A stretch of DNA of 64,000 nt from Hansschlegelia plantiphila. Its GTDB lineage: Bacteria > Pseudomonadota > Alphaproteobacteria > Rhizobiales > Methylopilaceae. Below, in pieces: positions 34,534-43,898 of this stretch (its first letter is position 1; every line of letters begins with the position of its first letter). A program made the translations under genes and the position numbers. The notes under the pieces are model-generated. The model was given only the letters and a program-made list of their open reading frames with translations. It did no database searches and was not told the DNA's origin. The stretch spans positions 636,001-700,000 of the forward strand of contig NZ_BSFI01000008.1 of assembly GCF_027922265.1 (NCBI RefSeq). Reading direction: 5' to 3'.

Positions 34534-36000
34534 TCATTTCGCGTACCAGCCCAGTCCGGAATCCGGCAGCCAGCGGGTGAACTGCCGGGTCTCCTGGAAC
34601 GCCTCCATGCCCCAGCGGCCGAGTTCGCGGCCCATGCCGCTCTTCTTGAGGCCGCCCCATGGCGCCTCCATCACGACGATCTGGTTGCAGTCCTGCCAGA
34701 TGATTCCGGCCTGGAGCTGCGCCGCGACGCGGTCCGAGCGCGCGGCGTCGCCCGTGAGGACCGCTGCGCCGAGGCCGTATTCGGAGTCGTTGGCGAGCGC
34801 GACCGCCTCGTCCTCGGTCTCGAAGGCCATCACGCTGAGCACCGGCCCGAAGATCTCCTCGCGCCAGATGCTCATGTCGGGCGTCACGTCGGTGAAGACG
34901 GTCGGGGCGACGAAATAGCCGGCGTTCAGGCCTTCCGGCCGGTCGCCGCCGGTCAGCAGCGTCGCGCCGGCCCGGCGGCCGGCCTCGATGTAGCCCATGA
35001 CCTTGTCGTACTGAGCCTTGCTCACGAGCGGCCCCATCTGGCTCGCCGGAGCGGCGCCGGGGCCGACGACGAGCTCCTCGGTCCTGGCCTTCAACTCGTC
35101 GAGGAAGGGCTTCTTGATCGCGGCGCTCAGCAGCAGCCGCGAGGTCGAGGTGCAGACCTGTCCCTGATTGACGAAGGCGCCGAACATCACCCATTCGACC
35201 GCGCGGGCGATGTCGACGTCGTCGAACACGAGGATCGGCGACTTGCCTCCGAGCTCCAGGCTGACCTTCTTCAGATCGGCGGCGGCCGAGGCCATGATCT
35301 TGCGGCCCGTCGCCGTCGAGCCGGTGAACGAGATCTTCGCGACGGCGGGATGCTCCACGAGCGCCTGACCGGTCTCCGCCCCGGTTCCGGTCACGATGTT
35401 CAGCACCCCGGCCGGAAGTCCCGCCGCGTTCGCGATTTCGCCGAACATCAGGGAGGTCATCGGCGTGACTTCGGACGGCTTGACCACGCAGGCGCAACCG
35501 GCGGCGAGAGCGGCCGAGACCTTCCAGGTGAACTGCTCGATCGGAAAATTCCAGGGCGTGATCAGGCCGACGACCCCGAGCGGGCTCTTGCGGACGACGA
35601 CCTTGAGATAGGCCGCGCTGGTGGAGAGCTCCTCGTCGGCGCCGTCGAGCTGTTCCGCCAGACCGGCGTACATGTCGAAGATGTTGGCGGCGGTGTCGAC
35701 GTCGTAGAGCGCCTCGACCAGCGGCTTGCCGTTGTCGCGGGTCTCGAGCGCGCCAAGCTCGTCGCGGCGCTTGCGGAGTTCGGCTGCGATCGCGCGAAGA
35801 TGCTTCGCCCGCTCCGCCCCGGTGGTCACGCCCCATGTGCGGAAGGCGCGAGCCGCCGCCGTGACGGCGGCGTCGACGTCCGCGGCGGTCGCAGCAGGGA
35901 CGCGCGCGAACACCTCCTCGGTCGCGGGGTCGATGCAGTCGAGCGTCCCGCCGCCTGCGGACGCGCGCCAATCGCCGTCGATGAACAGTTCGTCGCGCAT
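34534..36000 (-). CDS. Aldehyde dehydrogenase, ALDH10-like (betaine-/aminoaldehyde dehydrogenase)
   Basis: 488-residue NAD(P)-dependent ALDH. Landmarks: ITPWNFPIEQFTWK and the KPSEVTP cofactor contacts, FTGSTATGRKI (Rossmann loop), the general base Glu in LELGGKSP, catalytic Cys in NQGQVCTSTSR, and EEIFGPVLSV. The C-terminal block IIWQDCNQIVVMEAPWGGLKKSG and MGRELGRWGME resembles plant betaine/aminoaldehyde dehydrogenases more than BetB. Placed between the binding protein and the ATPase, and near a GMC alcohol oxidase, it likely oxidises the aminoaldehyde made from the imported amino alcohol or polyamine. Exact substrate unknown. Confidence 0.9.
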   Translation of the reverse strand: MRDELFIDGDWRASAGGGTLDCIDPATEEVFARVPAATAADVDAAVTAAARAFRTWGVTTGAERAKHLRAIAAELRKRRDELGALETRDNGKPLVEALYDVDTAANIFDMYAGLAEQLDGADEELSTSAAYLKVVVRKSPLGVVGLITPWNFPIEQFTWKVSAALAAGCACVVKPSEVTPMTSLMFGEIANAAGLPAGVLNIVTGTGAETGQALVEHPAVAKISFTGSTATGRKIMASAAADLKKVSLELGGKSPILVFDDVDIARAVEWVMFGAFVNQGQVCTSTSRLLLSAAIKKPFLDELKARTEELVVGPGAAPASQMGPLVSKAQYDKVMGYIEAGRRAGATLLTGGDRPEGLNAGYFVAPTVFTDVTPDMSIWREEIFGPVLSVMAFETEDEAVALANDSEYGLGAAVLTGDAARSDRVAAQLQAGIIWQDCNQIVVMEAPWGGLKKSGMGRELGRWGMEAFQETRQFTRWLPDSGLGWYAK

Positions 36001-36070
36001 GGTCGCGTTCTCCGAGCGTGTCGATCGGCCGGGGCCCGCCGCATCGAGGCGGCGGACCCCGCCCAGGGGG

Positions 36071-37117
36071 TCACTTGAGGACCGAGGTCCAGACCTGGCT
36101 CGCGAGCTTTGCGGCCTTGGGCGGGCACTGACGGGCGAACTTCAGCGGAACGCCCTCCGGCACCTTCAGCTCTTCGGCGGCGGCGACCTTCGGATCGAGG
36201 AAGGGCTTGCTCGCGGAGTATGCGTTGGAGTCGCCGGCGTAGTTGGACTCGATCGCGATGTTCTCGGGGTCCATCACGAAGTTCATGAACTTCTTGGCGT
36301 TCTCGAGGTTCGGCGCGCCCTTCGGGATCGCGACGCTGTCGAACCAGCCCATCACTCCCTCCTTGGGGAAGGCGTATTTCATGTTCGGCAGGTTGGAGAC
36401 CCGGGCCTGATAGGCGTTGCCGGAGTACCAGAGCGCCACGGTCGTCTCGCCGGCCCCGAGATGGTCGCCCATCCCCGTGTCGTCGAAGATCTTCACGTGC
36501 GGCTTGAGGTCCAGGTAAAGCTTCTGGATCTTCTTCAGCGTCGCGCCGTCTTCGTTGCAGAAGGGCGCGTCGAGATACATCTCCGCGATCTCCAGCATGC
36601 CGTCCTGGGAGCGGAACAGCTGGATCTTGCCCTTGATGCCGTCGGCCGGCTCGAACAGATCCTTGTAGCTCTTGAAGCCCTGCGGGAACTTGTCGGCCAT
36701 GTAGACGATGGACGTCGTGCCCCACTGCCACGGGACCGTGTAGGACTGGCTCGGATCCCACTCGGGCTTGCGCCACTTCTCGTCGACGTTCTTGTAGTTC
36801 GGCATCGAGGAGACATCGACCTTCTCGAGCAGGCCCTGCTCGATCATGATGCTCACATAGTTCTGGCTGGGCAGGATGATGTCGTAGCCGGACTTTCCGG
36901 CCTGAAGCTTGGCGAGCAGGGTGTCGTTCGAGTCGAAGGTGTCGACCGTGGTCTTGATGCCGGTCTCCTTCTCGAACTTCGCGAGCAGTTCCGGCGAGGT
37001 GTAGTCCGCCCAGGTGTAGACGTGGATCTGGCCCGCGTCCGCCCAGGCGGAGGGGATCGCGGCGCAGGCGGAAAGCAGCGCGGCGGCTGCGACGGCGAGG
37101 CTACTACGAGCTGGCAT
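36071..37117 (-). CDS. Periplasmic binding protein, PotD/PotF type
   Basis: 348 residues with a signal peptide (MPARSSLAVAAAALLSACAAIPSAWA). An internal LLSACA could be read as a lipobox, but the hydrophobic core and AWA cleavage favour a soluble periplasmic protein. The mature protein follows the PotD/PotF pattern: IHVYTWADYTSPELLAKFEKETGI, FDSNDTLLAKLQAGKSGYDI, VPWQWGTTSI, and WYSGNAYQA. It delivers substrate to the adjacent permeases. It is separated from the ALDH by 70 bp and from the GMC gene by 101 bp, all on one strand, probably one operon. Confidence 0.9.
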   Translation of the reverse strand: MPARSSLAVAAAALLSACAAIPSAWADAGQIHVYTWADYTSPELLAKFEKETGIKTTVDTFDSNDTLLAKLQAGKSGYDIILPSQNYVSIMIEQGLLEKVDVSSMPNYKNVDEKWRKPEWDPSQSYTVPWQWGTTSIVYMADKFPQGFKSYKDLFEPADGIKGKIQLFRSQDGMLEIAEMYLDAPFCNEDGATLKKIQKLYLDLKPHVKIFDDTGMGDHLGAGETTVALWYSGNAYQARVSNLPNMKYAFPKEGVMGWFDSVAIPKGAPNLENAKKFMNFVMDPENIAIESNYAGDSNAYSASKPFLDPKVAAAEELKVPEGVPLKFARQCPPKAAKLASQVWTSVLK

Positions 37118-37218
37118 GGTGCGATCCTATCGTCGAGGGACAACCGGCGAGCGCCGGGCATGCGATCTCGTTGCCGACGCGAGGGCGCGCGGCCGCGAAG
37201 CGAGGCGCGAGGCGAAAG

Positions 37219-38829
37219 TCAGGCGAGCATCAGGGCGGCGGCCTTCTCGCCGATCATGATGGAGGGCGCGTTGGTGTTGCCGCTGACGAGCGTCGGCATG
37301 ATCGAGGCGTCGGCGACGCGCAGCCTGCCGAGCCCTCTCACCTTGAGGTCCGGCGTCACCACGCAGTCGTCGGTCACGCCCATGCGGCACGTGCCGGAGG
37401 GATGGAAGACGGTCGCGCAGGCGCGGCGGACATAGTCCAGCAGTTCGTCGTCGCTCCGGACCTTCGGGCCGGGCGCCATCTCGACGCCGCGGAGCGGCTT
37501 GAAAGGCGAGGCCGCGAAGATGCGGCGGGCGATCTTCAGGCCTTCGACAAGCGTGAGGCCGTCCTGCTCGTCGCTGAGGAAGTTGAAGTCGATGTCGATG
37601 TTGCGCTTGCTGCCGTCGGCTGAAAGCTTGACCCAGCCGGTGCTCCGCGGCCTGAGCACGCAGGTGTGCACGGCGAAGCCGTGGCCCCATTCGACGAGCT
37701 TGCCGCGCGGGCTGCGATAGCCCGGCACGAAGTGGAACTGCAGGTCCGGCACGCCGCCCGAATATTTGGTCGAGGCGAAGCCGCCGGACTCGACGTAGTT
37801 CGTCGTCCAGAGGCCCTTCTTCCCGAACAGATACTGGAAGGGCGACACGCTCAGGCGCGGCGCGGCGCGCAGCGAGACGCCGAGGGTCGCCGAACTTTTC
37901 GAGCGCACGGTGACCAGGCCATCGAGATGATCCTGCAGGTTGCGCCCGACGCCCGGCAAATGGTGGCGGACCTCGACGCCGACCGCCTTGAGGTCGTCGG
38001 CGTCGCCGACGCCGGACGCGAGCAGCAGCTGCGGCGAGCCATAGGCGCCGGCGGAGATCACGGTCTCCTTCGCGGCGCGCAGCCTGAGACGCTCGCCGCC
38101 GCTCTCCACCGTGACGCCGAGAACCTCCGCGCCCTCCAGATCGAGCTGGAGGACGGTCGCTTCGGTGAGAAGCGTGAGGTTCGGGCGCTTCTCAAGGACC
38201 GGCGCCACGAAGGCGCGGTAGCTCGACAGGCGCTTGCCGTCCTTCTGCGTCAGCGCATAGACGCCGACGCCGCCGAAGGTCGCGCCGTTGAAGTCGTCGT
38301 TCCGGCTTTCGCCGGCCTCGACCGCGGCGTCCACAAACGTCTTGGACAGCGGGTGGACGTCGCGCGGCTCGTTGACATGGAGCTCGCCGAACGAGCCGTG
38401 ATACTGCGGCTCCTGTCCGATCTGGTTGTTCTCCGACTTCATGAAGAACGGCAGGACGTCGTCATAGCCCCAGCCCCGGCAGCCGAGCTCGGCCCAGTGG
38501 TCGTAATCCGAGCGCGCGCCGCGGATGTAGATCATGCTGTTCATCGAGCTCGAGCCACCCAGCATCCGGCCGCGCGGGCTCCCGATCTCGCGACCGTAGA
38601 GATGCTTCTGCGGCACGGACTTGTACTGGTGGGCGTATTTCTGGCTGACGTAGAGCGAGAGCGTGCCCGCCGGCACGTGGATGCGCGGGCTCTTGTCCTT
38701 CACGCCGCCCTCGACGAGGCAGACCCGGTGCGAGGGATTGGCGCTCAGCCGGTTCGCGAGCACGCAGCCCGCCGATCCCGCGCCGATGACGATGTAGTCG
38801 AAGTCGAGGGTGCGGCCGGGCGCGCCCAT
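37219..38829 (-). CDS. GMC-family oxidoreductase (choline dehydrogenase-like)
   Basis: 536-residue FAD flavoprotein. N-terminal ADP-binding fold YIVIGAGSAGCVLANRLS and the acidic ribose-binding E (VCLVEGG). PROSITE-type GMC signatures: GRMLGGSSSMNSMIYIRG and GAYGSPQLLLASGVGD. The catalytic pair is in FHPSGTCRMG (His) and VSGNTNAPSIMIGEKAA (Asn). It oxidises a primary alcohol to an aldehyde, feeding the ALDH in the same block. BetA/BetB-like logic makes choline or an amino alcohol the best guess. The ATG at 38829 is the first in frame. First gene of the leftward operon. Confidence 0.9.
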   Translation of the reverse strand: MGAPGRTLDFDYIVIGAGSAGCVLANRLSANPSHRVCLVEGGVKDKSPRIHVPAGTLSLYVSQKYAHQYKSVPQKHLYGREIGSPRGRMLGGSSSMNSMIYIRGARSDYDHWAELGCRGWGYDDVLPFFMKSENNQIGQEPQYHGSFGELHVNEPRDVHPLSKTFVDAAVEAGESRNDDFNGATFGGVGVYALTQKDGKRLSSYRAFVAPVLEKRPNLTLLTEATVLQLDLEGAEVLGVTVESGGERLRLRAAKETVISAGAYGSPQLLLASGVGDADDLKAVGVEVRHHLPGVGRNLQDHLDGLVTVRSKSSATLGVSLRAAPRLSVSPFQYLFGKKGLWTTNYVESGGFASTKYSGGVPDLQFHFVPGYRSPRGKLVEWGHGFAVHTCVLRPRSTGWVKLSADGSKRNIDIDFNFLSDEQDGLTLVEGLKIARRIFAASPFKPLRGVEMAPGPKVRSDDELLDYVRRACATVFHPSGTCRMGVTDDCVVTPDLKVRGLGRLRVADASIMPTLVSGNTNAPSIMIGEKAAALMLA

Positions 38830-39479
38830 CAGGCGGTGCCCATGGCGGAAGTCTGCGTCCGGCGGACGGCGCGTCCCGACGCTTCGCCCACCGATGCGAC
38901 AAAATTCTCAATTTTGAGACGCAGCTTCTCTATTGCAATAAACCGCATCGCTATTTCCGCCCCGGTATTGCGAACTTCTTCAACGAGTATGAAACGGCCG
39001 CGAAACCTTCGCTACGGCGCGTTGGGCATGAAATTTTTCAGCAGTTCCTCAGAAAATCCGAACTTGGCGTTTGACGGGCTCGGAAGCGCCTGAGCGGCGT
39101 CGACGGTCCTGGGCGTCGAATATGCTCAATTTCGAGGCGCGCCTCCGTCTGAGGCGCCCGGCTGCTTCCCTTCCGCCGATGAACGCGGCGGATCAGTCGG
39201 CGCCTGACCATCGCAGTCGGCGACCACGCGCCGCATGCCTGAAGCTTCAAAGGAAGCCCGCCGTTGGCGGCATTAGGGTTCTCATAGGTCGAACCGGGGC
39301 GAGACCGCCCTGCTCGGAGCCACTGACCGGGCCGCGACCGCGCGGCGTCTCACGATTTCCGATCCAGTGGATTGGAAAGAACGAATTTACAAATGCCGTG
39401 ACTCGACGACCCTCCATCCGATCGAGCCAGCGGGCGTCCAGTAATTTCGGGCGCGGCAAAGTATACGGGTTGACGCCTC
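38830..39479. other. 650-bp intergenic region with a short dyad
   Basis: No convincing gene between the divergent GMC and flavin reductase genes. At 38900-38916 CAAAATT and AATTTTG form a 7-bp inverted repeat around CTC; overlapping it, TCTCAA (38906-38911) and TTGAGA (38914-38919) make a second one. CTCAATTTCGAGG at about 39126 is a related single copy. These could be operators for one of the two divergent operons, perhaps for the LysR at 42817. Confidence 0.35.
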
Positions 39480-40037
39480 ATGATGATCGCCACAGAGAGG
39501 ACCGCCACGGCGCATTGGCCGCGGGACGAAGCGCCGGCGGCCGCGGACCGGGCGGAGTTCGTCGACGCGATGAGCCGCGCCGTCACGAGCGTCAACATCG
39601 TGACGACCGACGGCGGGGCGGGCCGCTTCGGAGTGACGGTCAGCGCCGTCGCCTCTGTCTCCGCCGATCCGCCGATGATCCTCGCCTGCATCAACCGGAA
39701 CAGCCCCGCGGCGGCCGCGGTGCGGGAGAACGGCGTCCTGTGCGTCAACCTGCTGGCTGACAGCCATGCGCCGCTTTCCGACGTCTTCGCAGGCCGCTTC
39801 GGGCCGGAGGCTCGGTTCGGCTCCGAGGCGGGCTCATGGACGTCCGGCGCGAGCGGGGCGCCGCAACTGATCGGGGCGGTCGCGGCGTTCGACTGCGCGC
39901 TCGAAACCGCGGTCGACGCCGGCTCGCACACGATCTTCGTGGGCCGGGTCCTTTCCGTGTCGGTCGGCGGCGAGGCGCCCCTGGCGTACTGCCGCCGCTC
40001 CTATTGCACCCCCTCCGCGCTTCCGATCGCATGCTGA
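39480..40037 (+). CDS. Flavin reductase of a two-component monooxygenase (HpaC-like)
   Basis: 185-residue NAD(P)H:flavin oxidoreductase. Family blocks: FVDAMSRAVTSVNIVTT, GVTVSAVASVSADPPMILAC, NRNSPAAAAVRENGVLCVNLL and the substrate-side LIGAVAAFDCALE. It reduces FMN or FAD, which diffuses to the oxygenase encoded 37 bp downstream. Start is either of two adjacent ATGs (39480 or 39483). First gene of the rightward run that reaches the nitrilase/aldoxime cluster. Confidence 0.88.
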   Translation: MMIATERTATAHWPRDEAPAAADRAEFVDAMSRAVTSVNIVTTDGGAGRFGVTVSAVASVSADPPMILACINRNSPAAAAVRENGVLCVNLLADSHAPLSDVFAGRFGPEARFGSEAGSWTSGASGAPQLIGAVAAFDCALETAVDAGSHTIFVGRVLSVSVGGEAPLAYCRRSYCTPSALPIAC

Positions 40038-40074
40038 GCGCGCCGCCGCTCGCTGCAGAACCCACAGGCTTTCG

Positions 40075-41538
40075 ATGATCAGGACAGGTAATCAGTACCG
40101 GGACTCGATCCGGGACGGCCGCCGCATCTGGATCAACGGCGAGCGCGTGGCGGACGTCACCAAGCACCCGATGTTCCAGCCGCTGGTCGACATCCGCGCG
40201 CGCATCTACGACATGGCGCACGAGTCCGCGCACGCCGCGGCGATGACCTATGAGGAGAACGGCGAGATCAACGCCGTCGGCTCCAAGCTTCCGCGCAACG
40301 CCCAGGACTGGCGCGACAAGCGCGCGGCGACAGACTGCGTCCTTGATGAGGTGAAGGGCGTCGTCACCCGCGTCGGCGACGAGACGATCGGCGAGATGTG
40401 GTCGCTGTTCGACGGTCAGGACGTGCTGAACGAGGTCGACCCCCGCTTCTCGCAGAACATCACGCGGCACATCGACTGGGCGGTGAAGAACGACCCGTTC
40501 CACGTCTCCGCCAACACCGATCCCAAAGGCGACAGGTCCAAGCGCCCGCAGGACCAGGATCCCGACATGCTGCTGCATGTCGTGAAGGAGACCGACGCCG
40601 GCATCGTCGTGCGCGGCGCGAAATACGAGACGGCGGCGGCTTACGCCAACCAGGCCTTCACCAAGCCCACCATCGCGAACTGGGGCGACAGCAAGCTCTC
40701 GGAATACGCCGTCGGCTTCGTCTGCGACTTCTCCTCGCCCAACCTGAAGTTCATCGCGCGCACCGGCTTCGCAGGCCGCGCGCCGGCCGAGGATTACCCG
40801 CTCTCGAACAAGTTCGACGAGGTCGAGACGCTCGTCGTGTTCGACGACGTGCTGATCCCCTGGGACAACGTGCTGTTCTACCAGCACACCCGCGCCGCGG
40901 CCTTCATCCGCGCGACGCTGCACCGCTACTCGGCTTTCGCCTTCGTCCAGCGCAACCTGAAGCTCGCGGACCTGATGATCGGGGCGGCGCTCTGGAACGT
41001 GAAGCAGACCGGGCTCGAGCAGCAGCCGGCGGTTCAGGAGAAGCTCGCGACGCTCGCCTGCTACCGCGAGGGGATCAACGCCCACCTCACCGCCTCGATC
41101 GTCGACGGCGAAGTGAGCCCCGGCGGACTGTACATGCCGAACCAGTCGCTGCTGATGACGGGCCGCGTGCTCGCCTGCTCTCAGCTGCACCACATGATGC
41201 ACATCGCCCGCGAACTCTGCGGCGGCCAGATCTGCATCACGCCGGACGCCGCCACCTTCGCGGATCCCGAAGCCGGGCCGTGGCTCAACAAGTTCTACAC
41301 GCTGAACGACAGCTGGCAGGCCGAGGACCGGCGCAAGCTGCTCGCCTTCGCCCGCGACCTGCTGAATTCCGACTACGCCGGCCACCGGCTGACTTTCCAG
41401 CTGTTCGCGCAGGCGCCGCCCTTCGCCCATCTCGGCGCGGTCTATCGCAACTTCGACTGGAGCGGTCCGCTGGAGCAGGCGAAGGAATCCGCCGGGTTGT
41501 CGGACCGCATCTACGGGCTGAAAGCCGCCGCCGAGTAG
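40075..41538 (+). CDS. 4-Hydroxyphenylacetate 3-monooxygenase-like oxygenase (HpaB family)
   Basis: 487-residue flavin-dependent oxygenase of the HpaB/PvcC family (acyl-CoA-dehydrogenase fold). Characteristic segments: MIRTGNQYRDSIRDGRRIW at the N-terminus, VVRGAKYETAAAYANQ, FDDVLIPWDNVLFYQ, and the C-terminal flavin-binding helices (ARELCGGQICITPDAATF). It uses reduced flavin from the reductase just upstream and O2 to hydroxylate an aromatic or related substrate. HpaB proper makes 3,4-dihydroxyphenylacetate, but no homoprotocatechuate ring-cleavage genes follow, so the substrate is probably different. Neighbours RidA and DUF1028 suggest a nitrogen-containing product that rearranges or hydrolyses. 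Confidence 0.88.
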   Translation: MIRTGNQYRDSIRDGRRIWINGERVADVTKHPMFQPLVDIRARIYDMAHESAHAAAMTYEENGEINAVGSKLPRNAQDWRDKRAATDCVLDEVKGVVTRVGDETIGEMWSLFDGQDVLNEVDPRFSQNITRHIDWAVKNDPFHVSANTDPKGDRSKRPQDQDPDMLLHVVKETDAGIVVRGAKYETAAAYANQAFTKPTIANWGDSKLSEYAVGFVCDFSSPNLKFIARTGFAGRAPAEDYPLSNKFDEVETLVVFDDVLIPWDNVLFYQHTRAAAFIRATLHRYSAFAFVQRNLKLADLMIGAALWNVKQTGLEQQPAVQEKLATLACYREGINAHLTASIVDGEVSPGGLYMPNQSLLMTGRVLACSQLHHMMHIARELCGGQICITPDAATFADPEAGPWLNKFYTLNDSWQAEDRRKLLAFARDLLNSDYAGHRLTFQLFAQAPPFAHLGAVYRNFDWSGPLEQAKESAGLSDRIYGLKAAAE

Positions 41539-41608
41539 GCGGACGCTCACTCGTCCCTGAAACATCGCCCCGCGGCCCATGCGGGATCAAAGGAGACTTC
41601 GGCCCGCC

Positions 41609-42028
41609 ATGGTCCACAAGCGTATCCGCCCGTTCAACACCAAGGAGACCTATCCCGAGCAGAAGCTCGACAACGACCTGTCGCAGGGCGTCGTCGCGCG
41701 CGGGACGATGGTGTTCCTCAGGGGCCAGGTCGCCCAGGATCTCGACACGCGCGAGTCGCTCCATGTCGGCGACGCCGGCAAGCAGGCCGCCAAGGCGATG
41801 GAGAACATCAAGACGCTGCTGGAGGAGGCGGGCGGCGAGCTCGCCCATGTCTGCCGCATCGTCGTCTACCTCACCGACATCCGGTACCGGGAAGCGGTCT
41901 ATCAGGAGATGGGCAAGTGGCTGAAGGGCGTGTTCCCATGCTCGACCGGCCTTGTGGTGCCCGCCCTGGCGCGCCCGGAATGGGTGGTCGAGATCGAGGT
42001 CACCGCCGTCATTCCCGACGCCGCCTGA
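41609..42028 (+). CDS. RidA family protein (enamine/imine deaminase-like)
   Basis: 139-residue member of the YjgF/YER057c/UK114 family: VFLRGQVAQDLDT, GDAGKQAAKAMENIKTLLEEAGG, HVCRIVVYLTDI and the C-terminal LARPEWVVEIEVTAV with the Glu of the active cleft. The usual catalytic Arg of RidA (in sxtRas positions) is not obvious; the equivalent LVVPALARPEW keeps Arg, so hydrolase activity is possible. AAAGGAG lies 12 bases upstream of the ATG at 41609. Part of the HpaB operon; it probably hydrolyses an unstable imine from the oxygenation step or protects PLP enzymes. Confidence 0.85.
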   Translation: MVHKRIRPFNTKETYPEQKLDNDLSQGVVARGTMVFLRGQVAQDLDTRESLHVGDAGKQAAKAMENIKTLLEEAGGELAHVCRIVVYLTDIRYREAVYQEMGKWLKGVFPCSTGLVVPALARPEWVVEIEVTAVIPDAA

Positions 42029-42035
42029 GCCGCCG

Positions 42036-42713
42036 ATGACCTTCTCGATCTCCGCCCGCTGCGCGCGGACAGGCATATTCGGCATCGCCGTCTCGTCTTC
42101 GTCGCCTTGCGTCGCGGCGCGCTGCGCGCATGCCCGCGCGGGCGTCGGGGCGGTCGCGACGCAGAACATCACCGACCCGACGCTCGGGCCGCGCGGGCTC
42201 GACCTGATGGCGTCCGGCCTCTCCGCCGCCGAGGCGATGGCGAGGCTCGTCGCGGAGGCCGCCCATCCCGCCTATCGCCAGCTTGCGATGGTGGACGGGC
42301 AGGGACGCACGGCGGTCCATTCCGGCGTGAAGACGCTCGGCCTCAACCGCACGTCAGAACGCCCGGGCGTCGTCGCGGCAGGCAATCTGCTGCGGTCCGC
42401 AGGCGTGCCCGACGCCATGACCGCGGCGTTTCTTGCGGCCGAAGGCGAGCACCTCGCCGATCGGCTGATCGCGGCGATGAAGGCGGCGGTCGCCGCGGGC
42501 GGCGAGGAGGGCCCGGTCCATTCCGCCGGCATGCTCATCGTCGACGAGGTCGCCTGGCCGGTCGCCGATCTCAGGATCGACTGGAGCGAGGAAGATCCGA
42601 TCGCCGCCCTCGACGGTCTGTGGCGGCTCTGGCGCCCCCAGATGAACGACTACGTGACGCGCGCGCTCGATCCCTCCTCCGCGCCCGCCTACGGCGTCCC
42701 GGGAGACCAGTGA
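42036..42713 (+). CDS. DUF1028 family protein
   Basis: 225 residues. Recognised from the N-terminal pattern TFSISARCARTGIFGIAVSS, AGVGAVATQNITDPTLGPRG, then a conserved Ala-rich helical end. The fold is related to Ntn hydrolases, and members often sit beside RidA and amidase-type genes; no activity is established that I know of. The ATG at 42036 follows RidA by seven bases. Its presence beside a flavin monooxygenase and RidA suggests a hydrolytic step on a nitrogenous intermediate. Confidence 0.82.
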   Translation: MTFSISARCARTGIFGIAVSSSSPCVAARCAHARAGVGAVATQNITDPTLGPRGLDLMASGLSAAEAMARLVAEAAHPAYRQLAMVDGQGRTAVHSGVKTLGLNRTSERPGVVAAGNLLRSAGVPDAMTAAFLAAEGEHLADRLIAAMKAAVAAGGEEGPVHSAGMLIVDEVAWPVADLRIDWSEEDPIAALDGLWRLWRPQMNDYVTRALDPSSAPAYGVPGDQ

Positions 42714-42816
42714 CGATGCGCGGCGCTTGACCGTGGACGCCCGGCGCCTGTTCAATCGATCTGAACCGATGGCGCGGGCCGTCGGAATTTTCACGCCCCA
42801 GGCGCCCTCTTACGCA

Positions 42817-43746
42817 ATGCGCTTCACGCTCCGGCAGCTCGCTTATTTCGTCGCGGCAGGCGAAACGGGCAGCGTGACCCTGGCGTCGGAGCGCGTCAGC
42901 ATCTCGCAGCCGTCGATTTCGGCGGCGATCTCGCAGCTCGAGGCGGAGTTCGGGCTGCAGCTCTTCATTCGGCATCACGCGCAGGGCCTGTCCCTGACGC
43001 CGGCCGGACAGCGCTTCCTGCAGGCGGCGAAGGCGCTGCTTCAGCAGGCGGACAGCCTCCACGACGTCGCCCACGAGGTGGCGAGCGCCGTCGCCGGCCC
43101 GCTGCAGATCGGCTCCTTCCGCACGCTCTCGCCGCTGTTGATCCCAGGCCTGTGCAGCGGGTTCCTCGAGCTCTATCCGCGTGTCCGCCTCAACGTGACG
43201 GAAGGCGACGAGGCCTCGCTTCTCGCCAACCTGCGGCGCGCGGAGATCAATCTCGCGCTGACCTATTCGATCCACGTCACCAACGAGATCGACTTCGAGC
43301 CGCTCGCTCAGTTGCCGACCTACATCCTGCTCGCAACCGACCACCCGCTCGCCGGACGCCGGTTCCTGTCGCTTCAGGAACTGGCGGACGAACCCTTCAT
43401 CCTGCTCAACATGCCGCTGAGCCAGGACTACTTCCGCTCCCTCTTCACGCGCGAGGGCCTCACGCCCAACGTCGTCGCGCAGTCCGACCTGCCGGAGACG
43501 GTCCGCTCCTATGTCGCGAGCGGCTTCGGCTTCTCGCTGATGACGTCCCGGCCGCTGAACAAGTCGGCGCTCAACGGCCTTCCGCTCGCCTATGTCCGTC
43601 TCAAGGGCGACAACGCGCCGATGACGCTCGGCATGGCGACTTTGAAGGGCCTCAAGAAGACGAGCGCGACGCTCGCCTTCGAGCAGTACTGCCGCGAGGC
43701 GATCTCGACCGACAAGCTGCCCGGCGTCGCCCCCTGGGAGGATTGA
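42817..43746 (+). CDS. LysR-type transcriptional regulator
   Basis: 309 residues. Winged HTH at residues 1-60: MRFTLRQLAYFVAAGETGSVTLA and VSISQPSISAAISQLEAEFG, then the standard FIRHHAQGLSLTPAGQRFL. The periplasmic-binding-like effector domain follows (PLQIGSFRTLSPLLIPGL; SFGFSLMT-like hinge GFGFSLMTSRPL). ATG 42817 is selected because the family motif begins there; the open frame to 42727 adds unrelated residues. Reads in the same direction as the monooxygenase operon and the nitrilase genes that follow, so it is a likely regulator of this catabolic cluster. Confidence 0.9.
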   Translation: MRFTLRQLAYFVAAGETGSVTLASERVSISQPSISAAISQLEAEFGLQLFIRHHAQGLSLTPAGQRFLQAAKALLQQADSLHDVAHEVASAVAGPLQIGSFRTLSPLLIPGLCSGFLELYPRVRLNVTEGDEASLLANLRRAEINLALTYSIHVTNEIDFEPLAQLPTYILLATDHPLAGRRFLSLQELADEPFILLNMPLSQDYFRSLFTREGLTPNVVAQSDLPETVRSYVASGFGFSLMTSRPLNKSALNGLPLAYVRLKGDNAPMTLGMATLKGLKKTSATLAFEQYCREAISTDKLPGVAPWED

Positions 43747-43898
43747 AGCGCAACGGTTCAGCGGCGCGCCTTTGCTTCAGGAGCCTCGAAGCCGAAGCAT
43801 CGAAAAAACGAATGTCGCGCTGAAACCGATTCGCCGAAGCTTGTGAGGTTGTTTCCGCCGTCTTGCGGAGTCTCTGCGATCAGCAGGAGAACCAGCGC

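Noticed and set aside
39745..41580. 611-codon frame on the minus strand
   Set aside because: Antisense to the flavin reductase and HpaB-like genes; composition typical of a GC-rich shadow frame.
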